Positions 10,539 through 21,884 are shown, counted from the stretch's first letter. The stretch: DNA of 64,000 bases from Spirogloea muscicola (GCA_009602725.1 WELB01000219.1:164491-228490); one strand, 5' to 3'. The notes: generated by a model from the letters alone, not told the origin. Program-made: numbers and translations.

Positions 10539-13500
10539 CTACTGATGTAGTCGCTTGTGGTGACGCTTCTTCTTTGAAGGTGGATGTGCCCTGTGGTGGC
10601 CCTTCCTCTTTGGAGGTGGAGATGTCAAGTACGGAGGAGGTGGATATGCCTTGTGGTTGCCCTTCGTCCTTGGAGGTGGAGATGTCAAGTAAGGAGGTGG
10701 ACGGACTGGAGGTGGATACATCAATTGCGGAGGTGCATGGACCAAGGGTGGCTGACTACCAGGATGCGGAGGAGATGAAGTCGAATTGGCAGACAAGAGG
10801 TGCCTAGGGTAGCTAGCAACCGTATATGGAACGGCTGAGGCATTTTGGCAGCAAATGCCAACTCTGTCAAAGCCGTCCCTGCTACGATCACCTTTGCTCA
10901 TACGCCATGTGGGATTACGATTTTCACTGCAAAGGCGTGCAACGTCTTCGATCTCCACCCAATGGTTGGGGCTATCTGCAACAGCAGCCCAGGTGGAAGT
11001 AGTACCCACAGTCGCTTGACTAACCACGGTAGCTGATAAATCTTTGCTGAAGGTTGGATTGAAACAGAGCTGTTGCTTGGTGCAGAGGACCAGTGGTTTT
11101 TCTCTTTGCTTGCAATTCTGGGCAAAATCTGACCAAGATTCCGTGGCGGCCACCTCTGGGTAGGTCTGATTGTTGTTGAGCAGGGGCGCCGGGACCAGCG
11201 AGGCAGGTCTGACATCAAATCCCGTCAAGCTCAATCCAAGCACAATGTCTGTCACGCCGGAGAAGTCGGTACAGCTGTCAGGGTCCTCCAAGATTGTCAC
11301 TGTCCACTCACAAAAAGGTGTCGGGAAATAGTCAGTGCCCGTCGTCCACGGCGAAGTGTAGGAGGTGCCGCATGGGTCTGAACCTGTGCCCTCTGCAATA
11401 GTGCACGACAAAGGGTTGTTCTTGTCTGGACACCTGCCTTGGCAGGCAAAGAGGGGGCTGTACTCAAATGAGGTAAGTTTGGAGTCGAGATGGTAGGTTT
11501 GAATGTGGTCCACGCCAGCTCTGTCTTTGTACCACTGCTGGAATGGCGACTTGAGCTCAATCTGGAAATGTATTGAGGGCGTGCCACACCTTCCAGGGTC
11601 GGACTTTGCAGCAGGCCATGCTGCTCCTTCAAGCCAAATCTTTATCCCCAAGAGCCTGAGCTGACTGTACGACCTCAGGTGTCGCCATCTGCCCGTAGCA
11701 TCAAGGAGGCCCCACGGTGAGTTGCTCACATCCAGCCTAAAAGTTGCTGATTTGGTTGCAAAGAACTGCTTTACATCCAGGGGCACGTTGGAGGCGGACG
11801 ATCCAGGTGATAGCTGAAGCTTGACTAAGCTCAAGCCCTGTCCAATTTGGAGGTTAACACCTGGCTGGTTTGCGCCAGCCGGAGCGGCTGCTTCACGTAG
11901 AGCAAACAGATTGAGAGCTGCTAGTTGCAGATTCTCAGAGGCTGGCATGTCCAGATTGAACCTGGATTTTCCACTCTCGTCTACTCTGTCCAGGCCGCAA
12001 AGCTTTGTGTTGCCAATGCCAGCATAGGCAGGGTACGCATACTTCATTTGCTGCAATGCCACAACAACCATCAGCAGTACTCGTGCTTGAAAAGCTGCAG
12101 ATATGGTTGACCTGTCAGAAGTCAAGAAGTGCCCTACCTGCATCACATGTGTACAGTCAGAGTTGATGTGGTCTCGGGACTCCGCAGGAATTCCGAGACG
12201 GAAGGGTCATCAGGCTGAAGGCAGGCTTAAGGAGAGTGTACCTGGCACATTTGCACGAGCCTGGTCATAGCCTGGACTCCCAATTGCAGTCTGAAGAGCG
12301 TATCTTGATGAGCCCTTTGAATTGCGAGCTTGGCTGCAGCCCTCCTTGCATCCTCTATATGAGCCAACGACTCGTCAGCAGCCTGTTGAGCCTGGCCTAC
12401 AATCATCTGCCACTTTGATGCCTTGCTCAACAAGTTTGAAATGGATTGTTGCGTGCCCATGACCTGCAGTATGGTGGTAGCTGCTGTCATCTGCACAACA
12501 CTTAGATCATGACTGAGCTGGAGCTGGAGTTTGTTATTCACAGCTTGCTGCTTAAGAGTTTCCTGATAACGCTGGCAGGCACTCTTGACCGTCCCCTTTC
12601 CGCCATCACATTGTGTGTTCATCTGCGTGTCCACTGCCAAGCTCCAGCTATCTACGGAGGATCCTGCAGAATCAAAATTTGTGACTGCGGTGGAGGCATT
12701 AATCTGTATACCCTTGGCAATATTGACAAGGTCATTCACCGCCCCTTCAACAGTCTCTGCAGCGTTGCCAATGAGGTCGTTGAGGTCAGGTGACACTGAG
12801 ATGCCCAGCTCCGTTGGGACATTGCTCACAAGCGCTTTGAGCCCTTGAGCCTGGATTGCCTGCACTTGTTGAAAAATATTGCTTAAAGTCCCCACTGGAT
12901 CCTTCTCCAAGGTGTCAATCAGACTTCCAACACACTTTGATAGAGCTGCTGCCATGGCGGTGGTGTCTGACACCAATTGTTCTGCAGCCGAGACAAGGTG
13001 GCCAGCGATGTTCACAAGAGCGTCCGCTGCCCCCGCAACTGCTGCTACAGGATCTGTACGTGCCACATCCCACATAGTAAGTGCGAGCCAGCAATATACT
13101 ACGGAGTAAGTAAGAATTATGTCTAGAGAAGAGAAGGGCTTGATCAGTCAGTCGAAAAGTAGCTAGAACGTACTGCAATTGGCCATGATTACAGGGCAAG
13201 AACCAGCTTGAGAAGGCAAGTAATTGACTTGCTTTGGCACATGCTGGCTCACTGGCTCACTAGCATACCAAATCAGTCCATACTTACTCAGGAAAATGTC
13301 TGCCACGGCAACGATGGACTGGAAGATACTCGTCAAGGTATCCCAGAAGCTTTGGCGTTGTATCTGGTCTTGGTAGTCGTTGTATTGCGCCTTGCCTGTG
13401 CTGCTGAGCACTGTTCCGTCGTGCGTGGCGATTTTTAGCTGTTCCTTCAAGGAAGCTTCCTGGCTCATGCTCGATGCAAGGGACGCATTGGCGACTACCA

Positions 13501-15376
13501 AGCTCGCTCTAGCAGCGGTGACGGCGTTGTTGAGGTCCTCTTGGTGTATTTAAATGCTTAGATTAGCAAGGAATGTGAAGCCTTCGTCAATCCTTTCTTC
13601 CAGTTGGCGCTCAGCTTCTTGAACAGCTTTCTAGAAGACCATCCAGCTGAGCTTGCATTTCTTGGTCTCTCAAAATTGACAGCACATTTTCCACTGCTGC
13701 CTCGGTTTGGGCAAATGCAAAAGACGGAACTACAACGGATGCTTCCGCTGCAGTTCGTCCAGAATCCTCCTGGAAGATGTCTAAGAAACTCTGGATAAGG
13801 CCAGAGAGCTGTGTGTCAGGCTGCCACGTAAGGCCTTGGGTTGCAGCACTGATCTTCCCAAAGACCTGCAGATTGACAGCGGAAGGTGGTCAGAGGTGAT
13901 TCCTTTACTCCTTATGCAACACAACGTGCCTGTCTCGTGCAACTTCATGCCCCCCTGAAGACCAGTCGCTAAAGAACAGTGCTGGCATGACGCTGCAGTA
14001 AAGGCTCGCTTTTCTATCAGTACCTGCTGAAGATTGGGGACCTGTGCAGGATCCCTGACAGCACTCCAAAGGGAGCAGAGAAGGGCCATCCTTATTGGGA
14101 TCTCCTGACCAGTCGCCACGTACTGGTTGTACGTGTCAAATTCGGCAACAGACGGGCTTGGCAGGTTCTGGTTGCAGCCGGGCGCCCATGCGAAGCCACA
14201 GGGGCACGGAAGTGTACAGACAGAGGTGCCAGGCTGGGGCGCGATGGTGTCTGAAGGGCATGCGGTGCATGAGGTACTCCCCTTGTAGCTGTACTGCCCT
14301 GCATTTGACAGGTGGTGGGCGTGCATATTGCTCAGATTGCCAACACCGTTTTCAAATGTTCACGAGAACATGGATTTGATGTTGTCCCTACCACCATGAC
14401 GTGCCATCAAGAGAGCGTGTTCAAGTCATTCTGCACGATTGCGGGAATGTTAGACAATCAAGGCACTCTGGGACTCTGGCGAGCTCAAGCTTTGCTGAAA
14501 TGAGACATTGCATGTAGACAGCAGGGCTTACCTGGTAGGCAAATCATGCAAGATGGACTTCCTTCATCTGGAGCGTATGTGCCACTATGGCAGGGGATAC
14601 AGTCTCCAATGCTTGTGCTTCCTTGAAGTGCTGTCGAAGTGCCGGGTGGGCACAGAGTGCAAGAAGAGTGTGGGTTTCGCGGAATACTGCCCATTAGGGC
14701 AGGGGATACAGTCTCCTCTGCTTGCGCTGCCTTCATTGCCATGTGTCGTAGTGCCGGCTGGGCACGAAGTGCAAGCGTCGCTGGAAACCACGGAATACTG
14801 CCCAGCTGGGCAGAGGTTGCAGGTCGTGGGGTTGGGGCTGGGGCTGGAGTACGCCCCTGCATTGCAAGGGCTGCAGTCTGAAGTTCCTGGATCTTTAGCG
14901 AATGTGCCACTAGGGCAGGCGTGACAGTCTTCAAACCTTGTCTGCCCTTCGTTGCGACGTGTCGAAGTGCCGGCTGGGCACGCAGTGCAAGAGATTCCGG
15001 GAGTCACAGAATACATCCCAGCTGGGCAGAGGTTGCAAGTCGTGGGCTTGGGATAGGGGAAGGAGTACGACCCTGGATTGCAGGGGCTGCAGTTGCCTTT
15101 TCCTCCTTGCGTTTTGTACTCGCCTGGGTGGCAGGAGTAGCATTTCTCCTCGCCCTTCGACGTCCCCGCAGGGCAGTCGTAGCATTGGGTGGATCCTCCA
15201 CCATCTGAGGTCTGCCCGTCCCCACAGTCTTTGCACCCGCCACAAAGAAACACTACTTGTCCCTCTACGCAGGTTCTGCAGCCTGCACAAGCGTGACGCG
15301 TAACGGCGAGCACGGCGAGCAGGAGCCCCAGGAGCGGCGCAGGCGTGGTCGTGCGAGCCCGGCTTGGAGCGTCCAT
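10539..15376 (-). CDS. Secreted modular protein: Cys-rich repeats, helical middle, Pro-rich tail
   Basis: A multi-exon gene read from 15376 down to 10539. The first exon encodes a signal peptide (MDAPSR..., then the hydrophobic LLGLLLAVLAV), then at least seven ephrin-receptor-like/GCC2_GCC3 cysteine repeats of the form C-x2-C-P-x-G-[TQ]-Y-S with C-x2-C-P-A-G-T. It ends at 14532 and the next exon (14298-14024) continues the same repeat. Exons from 13865 to about 12227 are predicted mostly helical (VAGAADALVN, SQEASLKEQL). The last long frame (12146-10539) has many Cys and Trp, then an extensin-like tail with two copies of PPPYLTSPPP and a basic His/Lys-rich end. This suggests a wall or extracellular-matrix protein; I cannot name a family for the whole. 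The repeat frame shifts by one base near 14670, so the copy may be broken there or the assembly is wrong. Exon joins between 13865 and 12146 are only partly resolved. Confidence 0.75.
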
Positions 15377-15577
15377 CACGAGGTGCTGCCAAAGCACAGG
15401 CGGTGCACGCCTGAGAGGGGTCTGCGCGCAGCTTGCCCAGCCGCGGAGGCAGGGGCTGCTGCCTGGCACACTGAGCTGGGCGGGCAGCGGGATGCGCGGG
15501 AGACGGGCGAGGGCTCGGAGACTGCGCACGGCACGGCGGCGGCGAGCTCAGTACTCGCCCGCTCCCTCCTCCCCTAG

Positions 15578-15612
15578 GCACGAGCACAAGACGACTCGGC
15601 TTGTGCTCGTGC
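15578..15612. other. Perfect inverted repeat, 13-bp stem
   Basis: GCACGAGCACAAG and its exact reverse complement flank a 9-base spacer. It lies about 200 bp upstream of the secreted-protein start at 15376, between that gene (minus) and the LINE fragment on the plus strand. It could be a cruciform or a protein-binding site in the promoter region; nothing here proves a role. Confidence 0.6.
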
Positions 15613-15832
15613 ACTCGGCTTGGCCTCCAGTCCATGAGCACCCCCCCCTCAGCTCTCGACCCCGTGTGGCCCACGGCGCCGGCGGCGGGTCGCCCCGCCC
15701 CAGTCCGCGCCGGGGCCGGGCCCGGCCCGCGCACCGCCGCGGAGTGCCCGTGGTCAACCCCTACTGGCTTTGCTGGATTCTGCTCGTCCCCAATCAGACC
15801 GGCTCTGGCTTTCCTTTCCTTTCCTTTCCTTT

Positions 15833-16855
15833 CCGTCCAAGCGCGCATCGCGGCCGTGGTCGACAAGGCCGCTTACACCACCGCCGTGCTGCAGCTCCCC
15901 GAGGCCGACTTGCGCGGGCGCGCGAGACTCCACTCAGCCTCCTCCCCGGGGGCAGCGCCGTGGCTCCAGGCCCTCCCCCTCAACGACGCCCTCACCCTCC
16001 CGGACGAGGTATTCCGTAGTGCCGTCCACCGGCTCCTAGGCCTCCCGCCGCCATGTCTCCAAAGTGTGCGGCAATGTGAGTGTGGCGAGCGCGGGGCCGA
16101 GCCTGGAGAGCTGGCTGGTCATGTTCTGCGCTGTTCCCACGGCGGAGAGCGGACAGCGGCCCACGACCGCCTCCGCGACGCGGTGCATGGCATCCTGTTG
16201 GAGGCGGGCTTCTCCGAGGCAGCGGAGCACTCCGGCATCATGCCGGTCCAGGAAAGGGCCGACGGTCTCCACGCCCGGCGTGTAGACCTGGTGGCCACCC
16301 CACAGGCCGGCGGGCCACGTCTTCTCCTGGACGTGGTGACCACTGATGCCTACGACGGCTCACACCCAGCTCAATGTGCCACCAAGGCTGGGTACGCGGT
16401 CGCCTGCGCTGCTCGGGCCAAAGAGCTGAAGTACGCAGACCATCCGCGGGAAGACGAGTTCTTCCCGTTGGCCATTGATACCCTTGGGGCGCTGGGCGCT
16501 CGGTGGCTCGAGCTGCTCACCCAGCTCGCCCGCCACACCATCGCCCGTCGCTTTCATGGGGAGCCGGTCGACTTTCCTGCAGTCGGGTCGCTGGCGCAAG
16601 TGTATCGAATGCGCCTGGCCGTCTCGCTGCAGAGGTCTATGGCCCGGGCGTTGCACCTTCGTGCCGGCAGAGCCCTCGCTGCTGCCTCTGGCTCTGGCCA
16701 GGGGACCCACTTCAACGAGCCTAGCATCTCCGACCTGCGGCTGCTTAGCAGAGGTTACTGAGTGATTATCCTGTAGCTCTTTGGATTTTGTCCATTCTTT
16801 TTTGGCTGGCTTCTGCCAGCCCCTCTCTTCTATGGGCGAGCTCAGTTTCCTGGCA
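15833..16855 (+). mobile_element. LINE fragment, subfamily C, with RLE domain
   Basis: A continuous frame from about 15833 to the stop at 16761 encodes the end of a LINE protein. It starts at VQARIAAVVDKAAYTTAV, which also occurs in the long minus-strand copy. It then has a CCHC knuckle (CECGERGAEPGELAGHVLRC) and a restriction-like endonuclease core: RRVDLVATP, LLLDVVTTD, then ELKYADHP. It closes with SISDLRLLSRGY. The R-x-x-D-L-V, D-V-V and K-Y residues fit the PD-(D/E)xK nuclease of R2-type LINEs. The UTR follows with a hairpin module at 16793-16850. The frame is open from the truncation point, so this is a fairly recent copy. A (TTTCC)5 run lies just before it, at about 15811. Confidence 0.85.
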
Positions 16856-16916
16856 TCCCAGCTGCTAGTCTTTCTGATTTGCTCCTCACTAAAGGTTACT
16901 AAGTGACCCAGCCCAC
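16856..16916 (+). mobile_element. LINE tail remnant
   Basis: Encodes PAASLSDLLLTKGY then stop at 16903, another form of the common C-terminus, joined directly to the UTR of the preceding subfamily C copy. Confidence 0.65.
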
Positions 16917-17067
16917 CTGCGCTTGCCCTCGGGCTGTCAGACACCAGCTGGGGGCTTCATCCTCCTCGGCGCCCCCGTAGGCTCCCCAGCCTTTGTGGTG
17001 GAGCAGCTCCAGGCACGGCTGCTGGAGCACCTCCGGCCGGCGGACCGCCTCCACACGCTGCAAGAGA

Positions 17068-17263
17068 GAAGGCGCGCGGTGCGCATGAGATTGAAGCGAG
17101 GCCAATTCAAGCCAATACATTGTTCAGGCAGAAAGTGCAGAAAGTTCAAAGAATGCAGCGCAAAGAATTTGGCTACATGAAATGACGCCCTATACTAGGA
17201 GGGCCGCAGATGCCACAGAGCGGGGGGAGCCGTGCTGACGGGGGCCATGTCGACTCGGGGGCC
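17068..17263 (-). mobile_element. LINE 3' end, subfamily B3, nested
   Basis: Inverted copy of 6858-7050. Its CT-rich terminus (AGAGAGAAGGCGCGCGGTGC on the plus strand) abuts the interrupted LINE coding sequence at 17066, so it inserted into that copy. Confidence 0.75.
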
Positions 17264-17299
17264 AAGCCTTGGCGGCGGCCTCCGGCTTCCGTCAGGGCG

Positions 17300-17520
17300 A
17301 CATCTTTCCGCCGGCTAGCTACTCAGACTTGCATCTCCTGACTAGAGACTACTGAGCGTTCCCTAGCTGATGTCTTAGTCCTACTCCTTCGCAATCCGGC
17401 TCCTTCAGACCTTGTCCATTCCTTTGGGCTGGCCTTTCCCAGCCACCAGTCAATCTGGCCGCGCTTCCTTTAGGCTGGCCTTTCCCAGCCACCAGTCCAT
17501 CTGGCCGCGCTTTCTTTCTC
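17300..17520 (+). mobile_element. LINE tail with two hairpin modules
   Basis: About 17312-17353 encodes PASYSDLHLLTRDY then stop; the usual GY has become DY. The UTR resembles the one at 8923-9010, and its C-type module (GGGCTGGCCTTTCCCAGCCA) occurs twice in tandem at 17420-17515. Confidence 0.75.
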
Positions 17521-17765
17521 CCTCCTCTCGGTTGCACAAGTACAAGGACCACCCGGCGGCGGTCCCAGGCGATTGCTTTGCATCGCCGGGCTGGTCGCGC
17601 CCTTGCAGCAGCCTCTGGTTTGTGCAGCGTGGTTGCTCTTCCTACTGCTGACACGGAGGTATTGAGGGCGCCCTGTCTGCCTAGCCTTTGGCTCCGTCAT
17701 GAACACCTGTATGCATCTGGCTGGCAGTTTACAGCCGATTCTTTAATATCAGCAGCCGCATTCTT
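17521..17765 (+). mobile_element. LINE tail, subfamily A, internally deleted
   Basis: Starts with RLHKYKDHPA of the RLE region, then jumps to the last 30 or so codons (CFASPGWSRPCSS in a shifted frame), so a block in between is lost. The 3' UTR matches those at 42886-42985 and 59953-60046, including the terminus CTTTAATATCAGCAGCCGC. Confidence 0.75.
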
Positions 17766-19469
17766 TCTACCCGGCGGTGAAGGCGGCGTACGCGGCTTTT
17801 GACTCTGGCACTCTGGCGAGCGCTGCCACTCTCCTGCAACACCCCGGCTTCCTCACCACACCAGCCGCGTTGCTCCAGGCTAGCCTGCCTCTTAGTCGCG
17901 GCGGTCTGGGCTGCCGCCCACTCGCCCGCGCCTGCGAGGCCGCCTACCTGGGCAGCTGGGCCCAGGTCGCCGCACCCATAAGCCGGCGGTTCTAAGCTCA
18001 CGGCATCCGCACCTTGGAGCAGGTGGTAGCTGAAGTGGAGAGCGGCTCGTTGCGCATCCAGGCTGCTCTCCGCGCTGCCCGCGACGCGCTCCTGGCGGCC
18101 CACCCCGACATGTCGAAGCAGGTCGTTCCGTTCATCCACAATGCGCACACCCCCGACCTGCGGGCCCAGGCCCGCTACACTGCGCTTGTGGACAAAGCGG
18201 CCTATGACCAGGTGGTGGAGCTCCTTCCGCCGCACGACATCCGAGGGCGCGCCCGGATCCTCTCCGCCTCCTCCCCCGGGGCGGCGGCGTGGCTATCAGC
18301 ACTCCCCACCTAGACGGTGCTGACAATTCCAGACGCGGGATTCAGGACGGCGGCCCACCGGCTCCTTGGCCTCCTCCCTCCCTGCCTCGTCGGGGTCCAA
18401 CCGTGCGAGTGCGGTGCCCGACACGATGACCCTGCGGCGCTGACGGCCCACATGCTCCGCTGCGCGCACGGAGGCGGGCGGACAGGTTCACACGACCTCC
18501 TGCGAGACGCCATGCAGGGTGTGTTCCTGGAGGCCGGCTACAAGGTGGCAGTGGAGAACTCGACGATCATGCCCATCCTGCGGGGCGCTGACGGACAGCT
18601 TCACACCCGCCGCACGGACCTCGTTGCCATCCCGCCCGGAGGAGGTCCGCGTATCATCGCTGATGTGGTGACCGCAGATTGCGTTGATTTGGCCAACTCC
18701 GTGAAGTCGGCGACACTCGTCGGGCACGCGGTCGCTTCGGCGGCTCGGAGTAAGAAGCGCAAATACTCTGACCACCCTCCAGGCGATGCCTTCGCGGCAC
18801 TGGCCATTGACGTACACGGGGCCTTCGGCAGTGGCCGGTTGGATCTCCTTCAGCGGCTTGCCCGGGAGACCATCGAGCGGCAGCCGGGCTCGCCAGGCTT
18901 CCATGGTGCCGGCTCCCTCGCGCAGGTCTTTCGGATGAGGCTGGCGATCTCGCAACAGCGCTCTTTGGCTCATGCGGTCCAAGCGCGCGCTGGCCGTGCT
19001 ATAGCTGCTGCTTCCGGGTCTCAGCAGAGTGCCACTTTTCCTGCTTCGAGTTACTCTGATCTGCTGTTGCTCAAACGTGGATACTAAGCATCCATCTAAA
19101 TCTCCCTCTGCACCGTCTCGTGCTTTGTAGTGTAGTCCTTTTTCGGCACTTCTTTCTTAGGCTTTGGACATTGTCCATTCTTTTTGGGTTGGCTTTGCCA
19201 GCCCCTCTTCTCTATGGGCAAGTTCTTCTTTCTTGATTATGCTACCGGCTTTCTCTGGCCCCTTCGGTCTTTGTTCATTCTTTTCCTGGGCTGGCCTCTC
19301 ACAGCCACCGCCAGCCCCTCTTCTCTATAGGAGAGCACTTTCCTTCTCACAGCCACCGCCCTCTACTGCAAGCATCTTCCCGACTAGGGCTTCGCTTAGC
19401 TTACCGGGAAAGCTTTGAGAAAGCGCTTTTGGCCACTTCGGACCTTGTCATTCCTTTTTGGGCTGGCTT

Positions 19470-19960
19470 TTCGCACCGGGCGCTGCACCTTCGTGCCGGC
19501 AGAGCCCTCGCTGCTGCCTCTGGCTCTGGCCAGGGGACCCACTTCCAGGAGCCCAGCATCTCTGATCTGCGGCTGCTTAGCAGGGGTTACTGAGTGTCTC
19601 GTAGCAGCTTTGTTTCTGTTACTTAGCGCTTCCCCTGGCCCCCTTCTCGTACTCTGTTCATTCTTTTTCGGGCTGGTTGTTCCAGCCCCTATTCTCAATG
19701 GGCGAGCACTTTCTTCTTTTTCGCAGCCCTTGCCCCCATTGGGAGTGCCATTTCTTCTTCTTTCTTTTCGGGCTGGCTGTTTACAGCCCTCGTCCCGTCC
19801 TTTAGGAAAGCCATTTTCTTGGCCCTGCGCAGCCAGCAGGGCCGCGGCGAAAACTTCTTGTTCATTCTGTTTTCGGGGCTGGCCTCTCACAGCCACCGCC
19901 CTTCCCTGGAAGCGTCCTTCATTCTTCTGGCAGCCCCCGAGAGGGCTGCCAGAAGAATAA
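19470..19960 (+). mobile_element. LINE tail, subfamily C, with four hairpin modules
   Basis: 19475-19593 encodes RALHLRAGRALAAASGSGQG ... SISDLRLLSRGY then stop, almost the same as 16650-16761. Its UTR has successive modules at about 19660-19715, 19725-19750, 19765-19815 and 19872-19925. This is the clearest tandem series of modules in the window. Confidence 0.8.
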
Positions 19961-20235
19961 GCCCACTTCCACGAGCCTAGCTTCTATGACTTGCTTGCAG
20001 GGGGTACTGAGTGAATCGTAGCTGCTTTGTTTCTATGTGTGCTTGTCTTTCTTAGCGCTTCCCCTGGCCCCCGGAAAGCCGAAATTTTGTCCATTCTTTT
20101 TTGGCTGGCTTCTGCCAGCCCCTCTCTTCTATGGGCGAGCTCCTTCTCTGTCAACTCTCTTCGGGCTGGCTTTTCACAGCCCTTGCCCCCATTGGGAGTG
20201 CCACTTCTTCCGGAACTTCACCGCCCCCCGGCCCC
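19961..20235 (+). mobile_element. Degenerate LINE tail with hairpin modules
   Basis: 19961-20010 resembles the last codons of subfamily C (PTSTSLASMTCL in one frame) but has decayed. Modules follow at 20093-20145 and 20158-20212. Confidence 0.6.
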
Positions 20236-20239
20236 ACGA

Positions 20240-20362
20240 CGCTGGCTCGTTTCCGGCGCAGGTTTCCGCTCAGACTTCGCGCTCCCGGTGATGAGCGGGC
20301 CCATCTCCCCTTGGCGGTGCCGCCCGCAGATCCCGGCGGACGTAGTCCGATCGAAGGTGCCC
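20240..20362 (-). repeat. Dispersed repeat R2, copy 2 (inverted)
   Basis: Reverse complement of 5740-5862. It is cut at about 20365 by the start of a subfamily E UTR. Confidence 0.65.
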
Positions 20363-20365
20363 TCC

Positions 20366-20530
20366 GTGTAGTCCTTTTCGGCACCTCTTTCTTTGGCTTT
20401 GGACATTGTCCATTCTTTTTGGGCTGGCTTTGCCAGCTCTTGTCCATTCCTTTGGGCTGGCCTTTCTCAGCCACCAGTCACTCTGGCCGCGCTTTCTCCT
20501 TCTCTATGGGCGCGCACTTCTCCCCTGCGG
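20366..20530 (+). mobile_element. LINE 3' UTR only, subfamily E
   Basis: Begins inside the subfamily E UTR (GTGTAGTCCTTTTCGGCACC) with no coding part. Hairpin modules follow at about 20408-20437 and 20440-20495. Confidence 0.75.
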
Positions 20531-20589
20531 TGGCTTCCTAAGCCGCTCTATTAATATTTGCGGCCACATCCGGCTGACTGCTGCTCCCT

Positions 20590-20890
20590 GCCACCCAGGC
20601 ACGCTGTGGAGGCGTCCGCACCCCGCCATGGCGTCCCGAGTCCGCGGGACAATCCGGCTGCCAACTCACCATCGGGGCCTCGCCTCGACACGCTACGGTG
20701 TCGTCGATTAGATTCGGCTGGATCTCTTCTCGTCCGCCGCGGCACCCTTCCGGCGGCAGAGTCTGGGCAGAGGAGTTGCGCTTTGCCGAAGTGGACGGTA
20801 GCTGAGAGGCCCCAACCAAATGAAATGCTTGCCAGCTTACCGACAGGCGAGAATTCATGCTTTCAACTCGCTCGTGCACGTCAGTTTTTC
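20590..20890 (-). repeat. Dispersed repeat R1, copy 2 (inverted)
   Basis: Reverse complement of 5200-5490, with point differences and small gaps. Confidence 0.7.
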
Positions 20891-21035
20891 TACATGTTTC
20901 CGTGTCTCTGCAACGCTTTGGTGGCCTCTAATTGTAAGACTTGCATAGGAGTACATTTTTGCCAAGGGCACAGTGGTTTAGTCAACGTGCTTCACATAGG
21001 TCGGGTACCGGGGCAAGATAGGAGACTCCAACATA

Positions 21036-21115
21036 AAGAAAGAAGTGGCACTCCCAATGGGGGCAAGGGCTGCGAAAAGCCAGCCCAAAAAGAATTGACA
21101 AATGTTCGAGTGGGC
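21036..21115 (-). repeat. LINE-UTR hairpin module, inverted
   Basis: AAGTGGCACTCCCAATGGGG then GGGCTGCGAAAAGCCAGCCC, the inverse of the module at 20158-20212 and 60130-60180. Confidence 0.7.
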
Positions 21116-21649
21116 CTACAAGCAATTAGCAGCTACAAAGGGGCCTGAAGATGCTATGTCAGAACAGGGGGAGGATGGATCTGTCAGCAGTATATAGCAG
21201 CACTCAGGGGTCCATACGGTAGGGCAGACGTGTCCGTAGGGGGTCCACTGGTCATAAGGGGACAGTAGACAACCCTGCCAATACAATGCATGCTGGCCAA
21301 CAGCGCCTGTGGCAATCTGCACTGACGCTGGCACCCGCACTTTTGAGTTCCTGCTCTCAACAAGTTGATGCTATAACACGGCGCTAGAATCTTGAATGAG
21401 CTCAAACATTTGCAGCCCTATACCTTGAGAGACCTCTGCAGCCTACCAGGTCACCTGCGAGCAGCACTAGGAGCATCGTCGCGATGGCGTTAGCCTTGAG
21501 CACAGGTGCTGCTCCTCTTAAGCCTTGCGCACTGATCCCGTTCCTTTCCAGGGCTCCCCTTGCAACCTGTCCTTTCTCTTGATATGGCGTCACAGTCACC
21601 ACCTCATTTCGGATATCTTCTCGCCTCCGTGATGGCTGGTGCTTCTCGC

Positions 21650-21740
21650 CCAACTTTGTCCATTCCTTTCAAAAACCCGCAGGGACGACTCTGCTGCTTC
21701 TTACCGTGATCTGCGGCCCTTATCAGGGTTACTGAAGACA
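21650..21740 (+). mobile_element. Degenerate LINE tail
   Basis: Module start (TTTGTCCATTCCTTTC) without the hairpin, then GACTCTGCTGCTTCTTACCG, which reads like the AASYxDLRPLS C-terminus before decaying. Confidence 0.5.
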
Positions 21741-21884
21741 TTTTGAGAATTACTGAAGCCGTATCGGTATTAGCCACTCACTTGTCCTGCGGTGACATTG
21801 TCCTTCCATGCTGGGGTTGCCTCTGGACTTCGTCTACCCATATTGCTGGCCTTACAAGACCACCGATCACTTAAGAGTAGTGTT

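Larger units (their letters stand above)
16917..19440 (+). mobile_element. LINE copy, subfamily E, split by nested insertions
   Basis: Two pieces of one LINE protein seem to be separated by other tails. 16930-17066 encodes part of the region after the RT palm (CQTPAGGFILLGAPVG); 17785-19087 encodes the following region, the CCHC knuckle (CECGARHDDPAALTAHMLRC), the RLE core (RRTDLVAIP, IIADVVTAD, KKRKYSDHP) and SYSDLLLLKRGY then stop. About 30 codons present in the long copy at 56-59 kb are missing at the join. The later piece has at least two in-frame stops (after ISRRF near 17994 and at 18311). The UTR with hairpin modules runs to about 19440. Confidence 0.75.
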
